Origin: Paramecium octaurelia | Lineage: Eukaryota > Ciliophora > Oligohymenophorea > Peniculida > Parameciidae | Direction of reading: 5' to 3' | DNA: 54,672 nt | Assembly (NCBI GenBank): GCA_905182995.1 | Contig: CAJJDP010000007.1 | Coordinates: 61,365 to 116,036 of the forward strand | Part shown: positions 1 through 12,564 of the stretch, piece after piece | Numbering within the stretch: the stretch's first letter is position 1 | Layout of the letters: every line of letters starts with the position of its first letter | Translations under genes and position numbers: made by a program | The notes under the pieces: generated by a model | What the model was told of the DNA's origin: nothing | The model's database searches: none | Seen by the model: only the letters and a program-made list of their open reading frames with translations

Positions 1-1639
1 TTGTTAAAAGAATATTGTCCTAATACACCATTTTCTTCAGGTATGATGATATTTTACACAAAATATTGAGATTAAATACATAAAAGTAAGTGATCCACTA
101 TATCTTAACAAAAAAATATTTAAATTATTGAAATCAATATATTCATCATTTAGTTTAAATATTTTTTCAATAAACTTAATGGCTATTGATATAATATCAG
201 CATTCCTTATAATTCCTAATAGATAATGAATCAGTGATAAAGCTCTCTCCTAAATCAAACAAAAATATATTCTAACCGTGACCAAGTTATTTATTAAGGC
301 TAAATTGAAAAACTCTACCTTTACGATTTTTCCTATAACTATCAAGAAAGGCCCAGAAAAGTAGTAAATTTCAATTTTTGAACATAATCAATTTTCATTA
401 AGCAAAAATAAGCAAGAGTTTTTGAAATAAGATGTATAATAATGGTGATTAGGAAATGATAGTAAAAATATTTATCTGAGACAAACTTCATTCATATTTG
501 TTTAATATTTTATAAACATTCTAAATTGAATCATCATAACAAAATGCATTTATAAATTTGATATCTGATTTTGTCAGATTCAATAACTCAATAATCACAA
601 TAATTATATTAATCCAAATATATCGGGACAATATCGCTAATAATCAATTGATATATCTTTTGTAAATGATAATATCAGCCAATAAAATTATATACACAAA
701 CAATACTAATTTTGAGTTTTATACATTAATATTAACAACAATTTAGAATAGGCTAAATGACAGGAGAATTCAAATTTTTGAGTGAAAAGCAATCTCATTG
801 GTGATCCTAATTGAAAAATCTGGAGTTAATAATTTCTTCATTAATAAGTACAATAGATATGAAAAGTTGCTAACTTAGGATTTGGAATTTATGAACTAAT
901 TCAAATAAAAATTCTTGACAACTTTCTTGTTTAAATAGCCCAATACTACTACAATCAATTTTTATATTAATCAGTTTTATTGTGAATTTTAAGCCAAACT
1001 TAATTGACCACAGAAATAACAGTCAGTATGATTTTTGACAGCTTATTTAAAGTTTCTATGTTTTACTATCAACATTTATTATTTATAAAATATATACCCT
1101 TTCACAATATCTTTTAATTATTCTTTTGCTCATTCCTAAATGGGTACTGTTTTTAGATAATTTGGAACAACAATAGAAATTACCAATAATTTTCAAAAAC
1201 AATTTTATTGAATCCATTTTGACAAAAAAAAGACAATTTCAAAAAATTTCTCATAAAAAAGTGAAAAAATAGTAGATATATTTAAAAAAAACTAGTAAAT
1301 TTTTTTCTATATTATTGGTATGCAGTTAAGAAAATAACACATAATTATTGATTGATGTTGGTTTGTTAGGTTTATGATATGATTTTTATTACAGTCAGAA
1401 TTTACAACAATTTTTTAATTTTGTTAATCAAATACTTTATCATGTAATCCATTGAATTTTTATTTTATCGGATTCATATAGTTTTATTGAATTATTTAAT
1501 TAAATAAGGCATTTCATAATGTCAGATAAAAAAGTAATCATAAATCTATTAGTCTAGATAATTAAATTCTCTAAACTATAAATTATTTAAAATAAATACT
1601 TAAATCTATTTATTTGCAAATTACATTAATAATAATTAT
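1..1639. other. Intergenic or decayed sequence, no gene seen
   Basis: Very AT-rich sequence with frequent TGA in all frames checked by eye. I found no recognisable protein motif, RNA gene or repeat. It precedes the B-box/TPR gene at 1640, so the promoter of that gene would lie at its right end, but I see no distinct promoter motif. Confidence 0.4.
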
Positions 1640-3963
1640 ATGCAAAAGCATTAAATTAAATGCCCCATTGAAGGAAATCAATTCGCTTAATTAGTTTGCT
1701 TAAATAAAAATTGTAAAGCTAATAGGATTTACTGTCTCTAATGTTTATAATAAGGAGATCACACTTCTCATCCAAAGGATCAAAAAAGTATAGATAAATT
1801 AGAGGAGTACTTCTGTAAAATTGAACAAGATTGTAAAGAGTTAATAAAAGAAGTTGGTTTGATGATAATGGAGATTGATGAATTATCTGCATAATTTTTT
1901 TAAGGATTGAAAAATAAATTTTAAATATCTATAGAGAGTCTGATGCAATTAGATTAAGAGCAAATGAATGAGGTTCTGGAATAAATAGTAAAATTTGATG
2001 AAATTAAACATGATATACTGAACTAGGTCAGATATTGTTAAAAGAATATGATCCTCTTGTTGTAGGAAAAAATTGAATTACTCAAGCTATAAGAATTTAA
2101 TTAATGCAAGATAATTAAATAGGAATAATTAGTTATTTCAGATTGCGAAAAAAATAACTACGATGCAGTAATAGAATTATTAGATAGCAAATAATTTATT
2201 AATTAGAATTATTAATAATCATTACTCATAAAAGGTATTATAATCAAGGTCGCATACATTAGGGCTGTTTTTAAGATTAATTGGAAATTACAAGGATGCA
2301 ATAATATAAGTTGATAAAGTTTTATCTATTGATCCAAAAAATGTTGAAGCTTTATGCTCTAAAGGTATTCAAATTAAACATAATTATATTAGCTTATTGT
2401 TTAGCAATGCTCGGTAGTTACAATGATTCAGTAATATAAGCTGATAAAGCTTTATCAAACTTTGAAGGGCATGTTGAATCACTGTATGTAAAAGGTAAAA
2501 ATCTTAGATGAAAATTTAGCTAAGGTTTTAGGATTTCTTGGAGAATACAAGAAGGCAATTAAATATATTGATAACGTGTTGTCTATCTCTTCAAAGCATG
2601 TTGAATCCATATGTTTAAAAGGTACAAAAATAATCAATAATTACTTTAGCTTATTATTTAGGAATACTTGGCGATTACAATAATTCAATCATATAAGCAG
2701 AAAAAGCATTATCTTTATATCCCGAGCATGTGGAGTCATTATCCACAAAATGTAAATAAAATTCCTTATGTATAAGCTCGCAGTTTAAGAATGCTCGAAA
2801 AGTACGAAGAAGCAATCTAATGGGCTGATTAAGCTATATCTATTAATTCAAAGCACATTGAATCATTATGTTCAAAAGGTACAAAAATTAACTTGGAATT
2901 TATTAGCATAAAGTTTAATGATGCTTAGCTATTATGATGATGCGCTGATTTGGGTCGAGAAAGCCTTGATAATAAATCCATATCATGTGAAATCATTGTA
3001 CATAAAATGTAGAAAAGTTTTTTGATATAAAAGCTAAATCTTTATTAAAGGTTCATAAATACTAAGAAGCATTCTAACTGGCTGAGAAAGCTTTGAGTTA
3101 AAACTCATTGCATATTGATTCATTAAGTACAAAAGGTATCGATGTACTATTCATATGAATCAGCATGCATTTTAAGAGCGCTTAAAGATTATTAAGAAGC
3201 AATTATATGGGCTGATTAAGCTCTTTTTATTGATTCAAAACATATTGAATCATTATTTACAAAAGGTTTAAAATAAAATAAATTGAATTAGCTCAAAGCC
3301 TATTAGGGCTGAAAAAATACAACGAGGCAATTAAAATTGCTGATAAAATTTTATCTTTAAACTCAAAGCACATTGAATCAATGTGTATAAAGGGTAAAAA
3401 GTCATAGATAAATTTAGCTGAGGGTTTAATGCATTTTTCAAATTATAAAGAAGCAATTAAATGGGCCGATAAAGCTTTACATATAAATTAGAACCATATT
3501 GAATCACTGTGTATAAAAGGTATTCTGAGATTGATAAATGCATTAGCTTAGAGTTTAGGATTACTTGGATATTATAATGATGCTCTTAAATTGGTAGATT
3601 TAGCTTTGTCGATTAGTCCAAATGATTTGGATTTGTTATTTTTAAAAGGCATTTTGTTTTACCTAATTTTAGGCAATTCATTAAGATCTTTGGGTCAATT
3701 TAATGAAGCTCTCCAAGTTTTTGACCAAGCTTTAGAGATTAAACCAAATGATGAAGCATTTTTATGCAACAAAGGTATTTTACAATTGTTCATGTAGGAT
3801 ATTGTTTACAAGAATTATCAAATTATTAGGAGGCTATATTTTATTTCAGTTAAGCTATTTAGCTTGTCGCAAATAGTGAATGGATCTAGCGTAAAGAGGG
3901 TATAATTACTATATTAACTATTTAGAATGTGAGGAAAAGTTAAAGAAAAGTAAGTTGAATTGA
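1640..3963 (+). CDS. B-box-like zinc-binding protein with about 13 TPR repeats (14 introns)
   Basis: With TAA/TAG as Gln and 14 introns removed (365 nt in total, 23-28 nt each) the coding length is 1959 nt, giving 652 residues and a TGA at 3961-3963. The N-terminus carries Cys8, Cys20, Cys25, Cys32, Cys35, His41 and His44, a B-box-like zinc-binding pattern. A Glu/Lys/Gln-rich probable coiled coil follows to about residue 185. The rest is 34-residue TPR units with Tyr-x-x-Ala-Ile, Ala-Asp-Lys-Ala-Leu and a Lys-Gly end. TPRs form superhelical scaffolds for protein partners; no catalytic domain is visible. Almost every TPR is one exon, with a phase-1 intron after the Lys-Gly codons. One junction near 3649 begins GC instead of GT; that 24-nt segment could be read through. 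The final 26-nt intron is inferred from its splice sites and the shared C-terminal style. The partner protein cannot be named. Confidence 0.88.
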
Positions 3964-5800
3964 TTATTGAATTAAATAATATTGGTTTGCAAGTTGTTAT
4001 TCATGATAAATGATATATATCTTAAGTTTTTTTCTTCTAGTAAATGGAATCAAATAGAAAAGTTAAACACAAATTTATATATCTCATATTCAAATTGATC
4101 TAAATACTTATATTCATGTAGTTCCATATGGCTTCATTTCATTTTCATTTTATGGGCATATCAATATCTTTGGCTATTTACTATAATTTAGAGTGAGCTC
4201 TATTTACCTTAACTTCCTGTAGAGTGAAAGGATGATAGTTTTTTAATTGCTCGATCCAATATGTATTCAGAAGTTTATCACCTAATTATGATCTAAGCTT
4301 TATTATCTTAAAAAGGGAACTGGTAAAATCTATTATTCAAACAGATTGATTTTAAACACATTTAAAATCCTAATGGAGGTTAAATTCAAATGTTTTCAAT
4401 GTTAAAAATGTTGCAGGAAATGTTAGAAAACATTATGTAAAGGTTTTTGCTTATGCATTTTTTGTGAAATTATAATTTTGGCAATTCTATTTGCAAAGGA
4501 TTATTAGAGGGGCAAGACGATCAAGATGAATGATTACATATTTATAAAATAAGATTTCATGGTTCCCTACTTAATCCTCAAAATGATAACAGCTGTAAAT
4601 GAATTAAATATCAACTTAAATTCTTAAACTCGATTGAATAATTTATTCAAAATTATCTTGGTTCTTAACTTATATCTTAATTGATTGTAAATTGGATTGA
4701 ATCTACAAAAATAATAGAATAAACTTGTTTAATTTATTTCTTTTATTAGCGATCTTCTGGTTAAAATCAATCATAATAATTAATAAAACCTTATATTTCT
4801 AGGTTAAATTAATTTATGCATTTTTACTTCTGCTTTAGTTTTCTAATTTCAAGGATCTTTCATCACGAAATTATTAGCCTTCCAAATAATCTAAAATTTC
4901 AGATGCCATGAATCCTAGAGTTCGACATCTTTGAATAAGATATTTTCAACTGTTAATTTGACGCACACATATTCATTCAAATTTGTTATTCACAAGCAAA
5001 CTCATTTTAATATTTGAATTTCAAAAAAATCAAATATAGAGCCGATCTCTTGGCTTTGAACAATCAAACCACATCTCTTTAATAAAATTTCATTGCCTAT
5101 TTAGCTTTAATTGTCCTGAAATATGTATTAACTATTTAATAATAGATGATCAGCCATTTTACTATCTGTGGTTGGAACGCTGTCATAAATTCCTTATTTT
5201 TCATTACTCTACTTTCCCTATATAATGAGATGTCTTCTACCTTGTTGCCTATATATCGTTACCAATCGCTACTTTAGGGGTTACATCCTTTATAATCTGT
5301 TGTATCACTTTCTCTGTCATGACTTCATACTTTCATGTCTCCTAATCCTATTTCTGTTGTTGAGATATTTCCTCTATTAAACCATTTAAAGCTTCTCGTA
5401 AGGGTTTATGTAATTAGAAATTAAATAAATTAAATAATATTGAAATACCTAGCTAAGTTTTAGAGAGTATTCAATTATACTCAGCAGGTGGCAAAACGAT
5501 TCTGCTAATGCTATAAAATGAATTCAAACCTCTTATGAATTAAGGAAAGAAAAAAATTCATGATGAACCAACCAAATCATTATGAAGACCAGATAATAAT
5601 TATTTTCATTTATTACAAAATTATGAGAAGGACATCATTAATAACCATTAGAATGGTTAAATCACAAAGACTTAAGCTTAAATCATATCAGCTTAGTAGT
5701 TTAGATTAAATAAATAATCTTAAATCAGGAATATTGACTTAAATATATAATTTCAACTTAAATTGATATAATTACAGTTATACGAATCAACCTATTTATA
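3964..5800. other. No intact gene; short coding-like fragments
   Basis: On the + strand about 4240-4480 has two competing open frames. One frame is cysteine-dense (Cys-x2-Cys-x2-Cys-Cys-x2-Cys followed by a hydrophobic stretch) around 4380-4510. The other reads as an ordinary Gln/Lys/Leu-rich protein. Both hit TGA soon, so this is at most a remnant. The remainder (4660-5800) shows no frame I would defend. Confidence 0.3.
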
Positions 5801-8240
5801 TAATAAAAATGATTTTTGAAATAGAATCGAACTTTAGTTTAAGAATTTTAGTGGGCTATGACAAAATAGCTCTAATTCTAATTTATTTTCCATATCAAAA
5901 AGGCCTACCAAGCTTAAGATCTGAAGGTGGAGATAGAGGAAAACCTAACCCAGATGTACTAGAGAGAACTTTTGTTGAAAAATTGCTTTATTCTTGAAGG
6001 TAACTATTTTACAAAAGAGAAAAATGTCCTTGTTTAAGTATTATTTTTAGAGAATGGTGTAGAATTTTTGTTTCGAAACAATAATAAATTTAGTCAAGAG
6101 ATGAATACAACACTAAAGGCTTGACTAAGGTTTGCTTCAAACTAGAGGATTTTAGTTAATTAGAGGAAACATTTAAAAGGATGTAAATATTGCAAGCAAA
6201 AGCGATTTTCTGGCACTGAGGCATTAATGATTGAAACCAGGTATTTTAAGACAGTTTGGTGTTCACTCCCTAAATGCTAAAAGTTGCTTTATAAGTTGTT
6301 CATTATAAGTGTTACTAAGGTGAAGGTAAAGAGGATTAAAAGGGATTACCCTTTGCAGTTAAGGAATATGAATTTGAAATAGATGGTTATTAAATATCTG
6401 CTATACCTTCAGTCAAGGAGAATTATTTGCTAGAAATTAATAAGCTCCTGCAATGGTGTATTTTGCGATGTAATTAAGGCATAATTTTTAACATGTTGGT
6501 AAGTGTTACAAAGGTTATCCCATATATTTTGAAGTTATAATTTGCATCATATGTGAATTATTATAAATCAAGGGTAAATGAGCATTTAGTAGAATATTAG
6601 AAACTACCAAAAAGGACTGGGATGAATTTGCTTATAAAAGTTTGTATCTTTTGATTGAAGATATCTTAATAAGAATCCTCTGAACAGAATATTCTATTTA
6701 GCTTACGCTAAATAAATCTATTGAATTTCTCAAAGTAGTGGTCAAAATAATGGGAAAAACGAACAACTCATAGTTGTATTAAAATTGAAAACTTTCGAGA
6801 TAACTAAGTTAAATTGGTTAATAGTCTTGTTGATTAAACAATTATAGAGTTGCTACTAATTAATATGAGAGAATAAATCTCCAAGCCTAATTGCTTCTTT
6901 TGTGTTAGCAAATGAACAAAGCGAAAAGAGGGAAACGGTGAAAGCATCTTAATAAAGAGGAGAAAGACAATATGAACTATATTTTAATAATGCTGCCATA
7001 GAATTATCATTTTTGTGTAAGTGTTGTTTTATATGACTATTTTATTTTTGAAGGCTTAAGTCATTTGAATGAACAAAATAAAGTTTTAATAGAGAATTTA
7101 GTTTTAAAATTAAAATTCAAATGAAAAGGTCAATGATCAAGCCGAAAAGGCAGAAATAAACCAGAACAGCTGGATCATTTGAAGAGTGAAATAAACCAAT
7201 TAAACACAGAAATGATTGTTCTCATCAAAATTATTAAAGTAGAGGGCTACTAGAGAATCATAGGCTAATTGATGAGCAGAATTACTAATCCTAGTTAGAT
7301 TCGATAAAAGAAAAGGTCATGTATAGCCAATTGACATAGGAATTTTTATCATCAACTCTAATCACCCTCTAAGTTTCATAGTTATTATTTAAAAAAGTTA
7401 GGAGATTGTTCGGACAAACAGACAAACATATTGACAAGGTTTATTAAAGTTCCTCTGTATGAAGGCTATGTAAAACAAGAAATTTTTTAAATTTAGGAAT
7501 CCTCACCCCAAGAAAAAACCTCACGACTTATTATATCATTCAACTTTCATTCGCATTTCTAAGTTTCTTTATTTGGTCGACATTTCTCTTTTATTTAATA
7601 TTCCAAAATTTTAGTTGAAGTTAAATTACTTAATTTGCTGGATTGGATGAAATTAATTCATTAAGCAATAACTTCACTACATTACAGTCTCTTATTTAAT
7701 CCTAAATTCTCCACAATTTGAGCAGTTACAAAGACAACTAAGATTAGATAATGAAGAATTTATTGACTGCTCTATTAAAATTTCTTGCTAAATAGAGTTG
7801 GACTAGAGATTTTTGTGGTTATATTTATAGTATCATAATTGAATTATTGAGTTTGACTTAATGATAAACTTCCAGGCAGCTAGAATAGTAGAAATTCCAA
7901 TTCTATGAATAGATTGAAACTAATTTTTTCAGAATTTAGATTAGCTGAAAGAAATTCGAATCCACATAACATAAAGTAAAATACCTTAATTAGCCTTCGA
8001 TGCCTCTGAATATGCAATTAGAGTATATTTTTGACAAAATACAAGAAAAACTTCTGAAAGGCAAGGTAGGATGAAAATACATCTCACATCTTCCAAAAGG
8101 TGGAATTAAACGAACTAAAAATACTACAACTTACACTATCTTATCATTATATTTTAAACAAGCAACCTATAATTTTCAAATTCAAGTTACACAATCCTAA
8201 TTTCCTTGTTAAAAGCACCAATAACATTCTAGGTATGGTT
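5801..8240 (+). pseudogene. Decayed coding remnants, partly coiled-coil
   Basis: Short stretches of protein-like sequence appear in changing frames with intervening TGA codons: about 5809-5997, 6230-6640 and 7050-7380. The last is Lys/Glu/Gln/Leu-rich and looks like coiled coil. I tried to read the block as a kinesin-like motor with a tail coil but could not find a P-loop or the expected switch motifs, so no family is assigned. It is probably one or more dead genes rather than a functional one. Confidence 0.3.
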
Positions 8241-9049
8241 TTATAACTTAACTGCGTATAAAGAAAATAAATTTATTAAGAGAAAATTATAATGGTTTAA
8301 TTATTTCATTTTATTTTCATTATTATTTATCTTAATTTTAGGATCTTATAGGATCTTAAGGTAAGAAAATGAAAGATTGTATGTATGCATACTATAAATT
8401 ATAATATTACAATTTTTAGGAATTGAAATTAATCCTTATCAATTATCTACACTTGTTTTTAAAATAATATTATTAAAATGAAGATTGCATTTAATACATT
8501 TATAATGTTGTATATATGTATATAGTTCTTTTATTATTCCTTAATAGATGATTATGCTGCCATTTTAATATTTAGTACATTAATATATATTCGAGTTATG
8601 TAACTTTATTGATATGATTTGTTATGCAAATACAACTGAATAAACGAAAGAATTAATCTAAGTACCCTTATATGATCTAATTAGATATCAATATATAGTT
8701 TATCTTGGTTTAAACCTTAAAATCGTCTCATTTAATCAAATTGAAAGAGAACATCCAGAAGATGGTTTTATTTAATGTTTTAGGTAAGTTCTGATCAAAT
8801 TTTGAGGCTATTTACAAAGCAACGGTATGAATGATTATGGCTGGTAGATGATTTTAGACCTTTTATTAACAAGATGAAGGCCGTCGCAAAAGGAGAGTGT
8901 TACCGAATTTCAATAACTATATTATTAAGATATTTTCTTATATAGGAATTGGAAACAATAAGAGAATTATACAATTAAATATCACGATTACTTTTTAGAA
9001 ATATTTAATATTTTGTTAATGCGCTTTCAATCTTATATATAAAAATATT
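8241..9049. other. Intergenic, nothing recognised
   Basis: AT-rich sequence between decayed coding remnants and the 3' end of the minus-strand TPR gene. No frame, RNA gene or repeat was seen. Confidence 0.4.
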
Positions 9050-11066
9050 TCACTCATTTATTTAAGCTTTTTCGCATGCATCTGAATATTTGAGAGATAA
9101 ATTACCTATTTATTCTTTAATCCATGAGTCATTTGGCCTTAACTTTTAGGCTTCTTCAAAAATTTTTTTAGCCTTTTAATATTAATTTTGATCTTTTAAA
9201 CACTAAGCTATCAATTAGAAAAAGTCAAACCTTTTGCCAATAATGAGCCAACACAATTTTGATTGATTTATAGAGATGATTCAATTACTTCCATAGCTTC
9301 CTCAAACATTTTCAATTATCTTAATGAGTTACCTTAGAATAAAAATATTTGATACCTTTTGTGCATAATAGATAACAATGATTTGGATTTATTTATAACC
9401 CTTCATCCGCTAAAAGGATTGCATCATTATATTAGCCAAGCAACCTTATAATCAATAATTGTTATTAAAGTAATTACACTATCAGCTAAAATCGATATTA
9501 TAATCGTACCTTTGGTATAGAATGAAAAACAATGATTTGAATTTAGTTGCAACACTTGATCTGCCAAATCGATTGCTTACTCGTATTTGTCAAGTAACCT
9601 TAGGCTGTCGGCTAACATATAAAATAATGATTATACCTTTACACCATAATGATTCACAATGTTTTGAATCTATTTTCAATGCTTCATCTGACCAAAAGAT
9701 TGCTTCTTTAAATTACTCAAGCATTCTTAAACACTGTGCTAACACTTAAATACTAAACATACCTTTGCAATGTAATGAATTAAGATGATTAGAATTATTT
9801 TGCAACGCCTTATCGACCTAAATCATAGCTTCAGGGAATTAATAAAGATATATTAAACTCATTGCTAACACATTTAATTTAATCTTACCTTTGCAATATA
9901 ATGAATAATAATGATTTTGATCTACTTTCAATGCTTCATCAGCCCAGTCGATTGCATCAGTATACTTACCAAGCATCATTAAACTCTCGGCTATAATATT
10001 TTTTAACAATCATACTTTTGCAATGTAATGAATTAAGATGATTAGGATTAATTAGCAATGCTTAATCTGCAAAATTGATTGCTTCACTATAATTATGAAG
10101 CAACTTTAAACTCTCAGCTATTACTTGAAAATAATAGTTATACCTTTGCACCATAATGAATAACTATGATTTGGATCTATTTGCAGCGCTTTATCTGCCC
10201 AAATTATTGCATCATCATATTTACAAAGCAACTTTAAATTTTCCGCTAACACATTAGATAATAATCATACCTTTGCAATATAATGAAAGACAATGATCTG
10301 GATCTACTTTCAATGCTTTATCTGCCCAAAAGATTGATTCAGCATATTTACCAATCATTTTTAAGCTCTCCGCTATCACAATATATAATAATCAAACCTT
10401 TGCAATATAATGAATAACAATGCGCTGAATCTATTTCCAACGCTTAATCTACCCAAAAAATCGCTTCGTCATATTAACCAATCATTTTTAAACTCTCAGC
10501 TTTAATATTAGTTAATTATCATACCTTTACACCACAATGATAGTTTATGTTTTGGGTTATTAAATATTGATTCATCAAGAACTGTAATCGCCTTTTCATA
10601 ATTGTCATCGTCCAAATATAGTTTATAGCCTAATTTTATCGATTAAATTACCTGTTTTATATAGTTCTTCTGATTTATTAATATCTAGATTGGACACTTG
10701 ATAAACATCTGATTCAGTTAATTTAAAGTCAATTTATAATTTTTCAATTGTATCTTAAAAAGCCTTTATGGATTATTAGATTAATTAGATATGTTATTCA
10801 AATAAATTAAATTTTATCTTTTCTGAAAAGAAGGAATCCATGTAATCAGGATTTAGGTCAAGAAATTATTGTGTAGATTTCTGACATTTAGATCTAATTC
10901 CATCAATCAATTAAGAGAATTATTGATCAGCCAAATTCAATTATTTGTTTAAACCATTAATTGAATCTTCATATTCTTTTTTAATCTGTACAGGTTTCTA
11001 TAGTTACTCCTATTATTTTTAAGTCTGAGAAACTTCATTTTCACTTCCATCATTATCTTGATTCAT
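9050..11066 (-). CDS. TPR-repeat protein (12 repeats, 13 introns, one candidate IES)
   Basis: On the minus strand the model starts at ATG 11066 and ends at TGA 9052-9050. Removing 13 introns (22-26 nt, 315 nt in total) and the 28-nt candidate IES near 9447-9474 leaves 1674 nt, exactly 558 codons (557 residues); without the IES the frame fails. The first 125 or so residues are hydrophilic and Gln/Lys/Glu-rich, probably coiled. Twelve TPR units follow with the pattern Ser-Leu-x-x-Leu-x-x-Tyr-x-x-Ala-Ile, Ala-Asp-x-Ala-Leu, Asn-His, Ser-Leu-x-Cys-Lys-Gly. The repeat-separating introns all lie at the same phase-1 position. An in-frame ATG at 11111 would add 15 mostly hydrophobic residues. I prefer 11066 because the protein then begins with the charged segment. 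TPRs indicate a protein-binding scaffold; the partner is unknown. Unlike the gene at 1640, no Cys/His zinc module precedes the repeats. Confidence 0.82.
9447..9476 (-). mobile_element. Candidate 28-bp internal eliminated sequence (IES) in a TPR exon
   Basis: Relative to its sister TPR exons this exon contains 28 extra nucleotides between 5'-TA-3' dinucleotides (TA at 9447-9448 and at 9475-9476). Removing 28 nt and keeping one TA restores the Asp-Ser-x-x-Leu-Leu-Gly TPR start and the downstream frame. GT-AG splicing cannot do so: the available pairs give 33 or 35 nt. One end reads TATAATCA, matching 7 of 8 positions of the Paramecium IES end consensus TAYAGYNR; the other end (TAATTACT) matches poorly. 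The length falls in the commonest Paramecium IES size class of about 26-30 bp. A simple disabling insertion is the alternative. Confidence 0.6.
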
Positions 11067-11111
11067 AATTAAAATTAATATTAAATCTTTTTCTAATTCT
11101 ATTATTACCAT

Positions 11112-12560
11112 TTTTTACAAGGATTTTTTAAATCAAATACTATTATAATGTATTAATTTCAATTCCATAAATCTCCAATATTATAATATAAATATAGAAT
11201 ATAGAACATTTATAATTCATACTATTGAAATCTTAGACAGTGATTGCAGTGCTCCATTCCTAATTAACCCTTAATGCTTGTCTGATATTTATGAGGAAAT
11301 TAACTTTCTAATATAAAATTTAAACTGTTTAAATTTCTTATGCCAATAATATTCATCATCAATTCTTTGAAAATGAATTCTTTCCATTAGAAAATTCTTG
11401 AAAAAAATTCCTATCTCAATATATATTTTACAAATTGATTAATTTTATAAAATATAATAGATAACAAAGATGTAATCATTTCTAAAAACATAACTATACT
11501 CATTTGATTCTCATTCAGACTGCAATTTACTTTTTTAAAAAGTCTGATAGTTTGAGACTATTGGCAAAGGTTTTTCTGTAAAATGACCTTAATTTAAATA
11601 GCCAGATCTCAGTTGTTGCCATTAAAGAATGGAAAATTTAATATTTTGATCTTGTTTTCTATCAAAATTTCCCCGAACTTTATCTTTATTTAAGGAAAAC
11701 TTAACACTAAATTGTTTTCTTTGGTTTCGATATTTTTATTCAATTTAATATACTTATACCAGTGATTTATTATATAATTAATATTTATATAGGACGCTTC
11801 TCAATAATTAATAATAAATAAAAAAAATCATTTTATTGAAGAAACTTTCTTAACAAAAATCAAAGCATTAGCTGATCTATATATGGAACTCTTTACCAAT
11901 TCTAAGACAACACAATGATATTTTCGCTTGAATTTATCTGCACATAATTAAAGCTAAAATGATCATAGATAGTAATTTATCAATACTTTATTTTTAATCA
12001 GAATAGATTGGAAGTAAGTGAATAAAGATAGAGCATTTTTTTATCTGCTAATAAATTAAAATTATATCTGGATTTCGAACTTTTACAAAATACACATTTC
12101 CTTATATAAGTGTATGTACTGAGTAATTAAGTACATATGAAGTTTAATTTGGTACACAATCAATTAAACAAAATCACAAGAAAAAATGTTTAAAAAAAAA
12201 ACAATTCTAAGAAAATATTGGATCGTTTGCATAACATGCTAATGCACCATACTCTAAAATATCACAAAAAGTATAAATAACTATAAACTGCAAAATCAAA
12301 TTGCAGTAAATTGGATTCTTTTTATTTATGGTTTGAATAAAGAAGCACATAAAAAATCACACATTATTTGAGAATGTTAATTTCAAAATAAATTTCTATA
12401 ATTTTGTCAATAATAATAATTTTCTTCTGTGGTTAAATGAAGTTAGGTGATTATTTGATGAATTCTTTTCCAAATTACAATCCTGAATTTTAACTTTTTA
12501 TTTTATTCAACAAAAGAACCGACATTGTTATAACTATCAAATAGGGTTCTATCTAAATTT
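11112..12560. other. Intergenic, nothing recognised
   Basis: Very AT-rich sequence upstream of the minus-strand TPR gene and upstream of the kinase pseudogene. Its left end would hold the TPR promoter. No defensible frame, RNA gene or repeat was seen. Confidence 0.4.
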
Positions 12561-12564
12561 TTAC

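Noticed and set aside
6230..7500. Kinesin-like gene
   Set aside because: A coiled-coil tail seemed present, but no P-loop, switch I or switch II motif could be found in any frame.
9447..9479. Reading the extra segment as a second intron in the exon
   Set aside because: The only GT..AG pairs give 33 or 35 nt, neither of which restores the frame; only 28 nt does.
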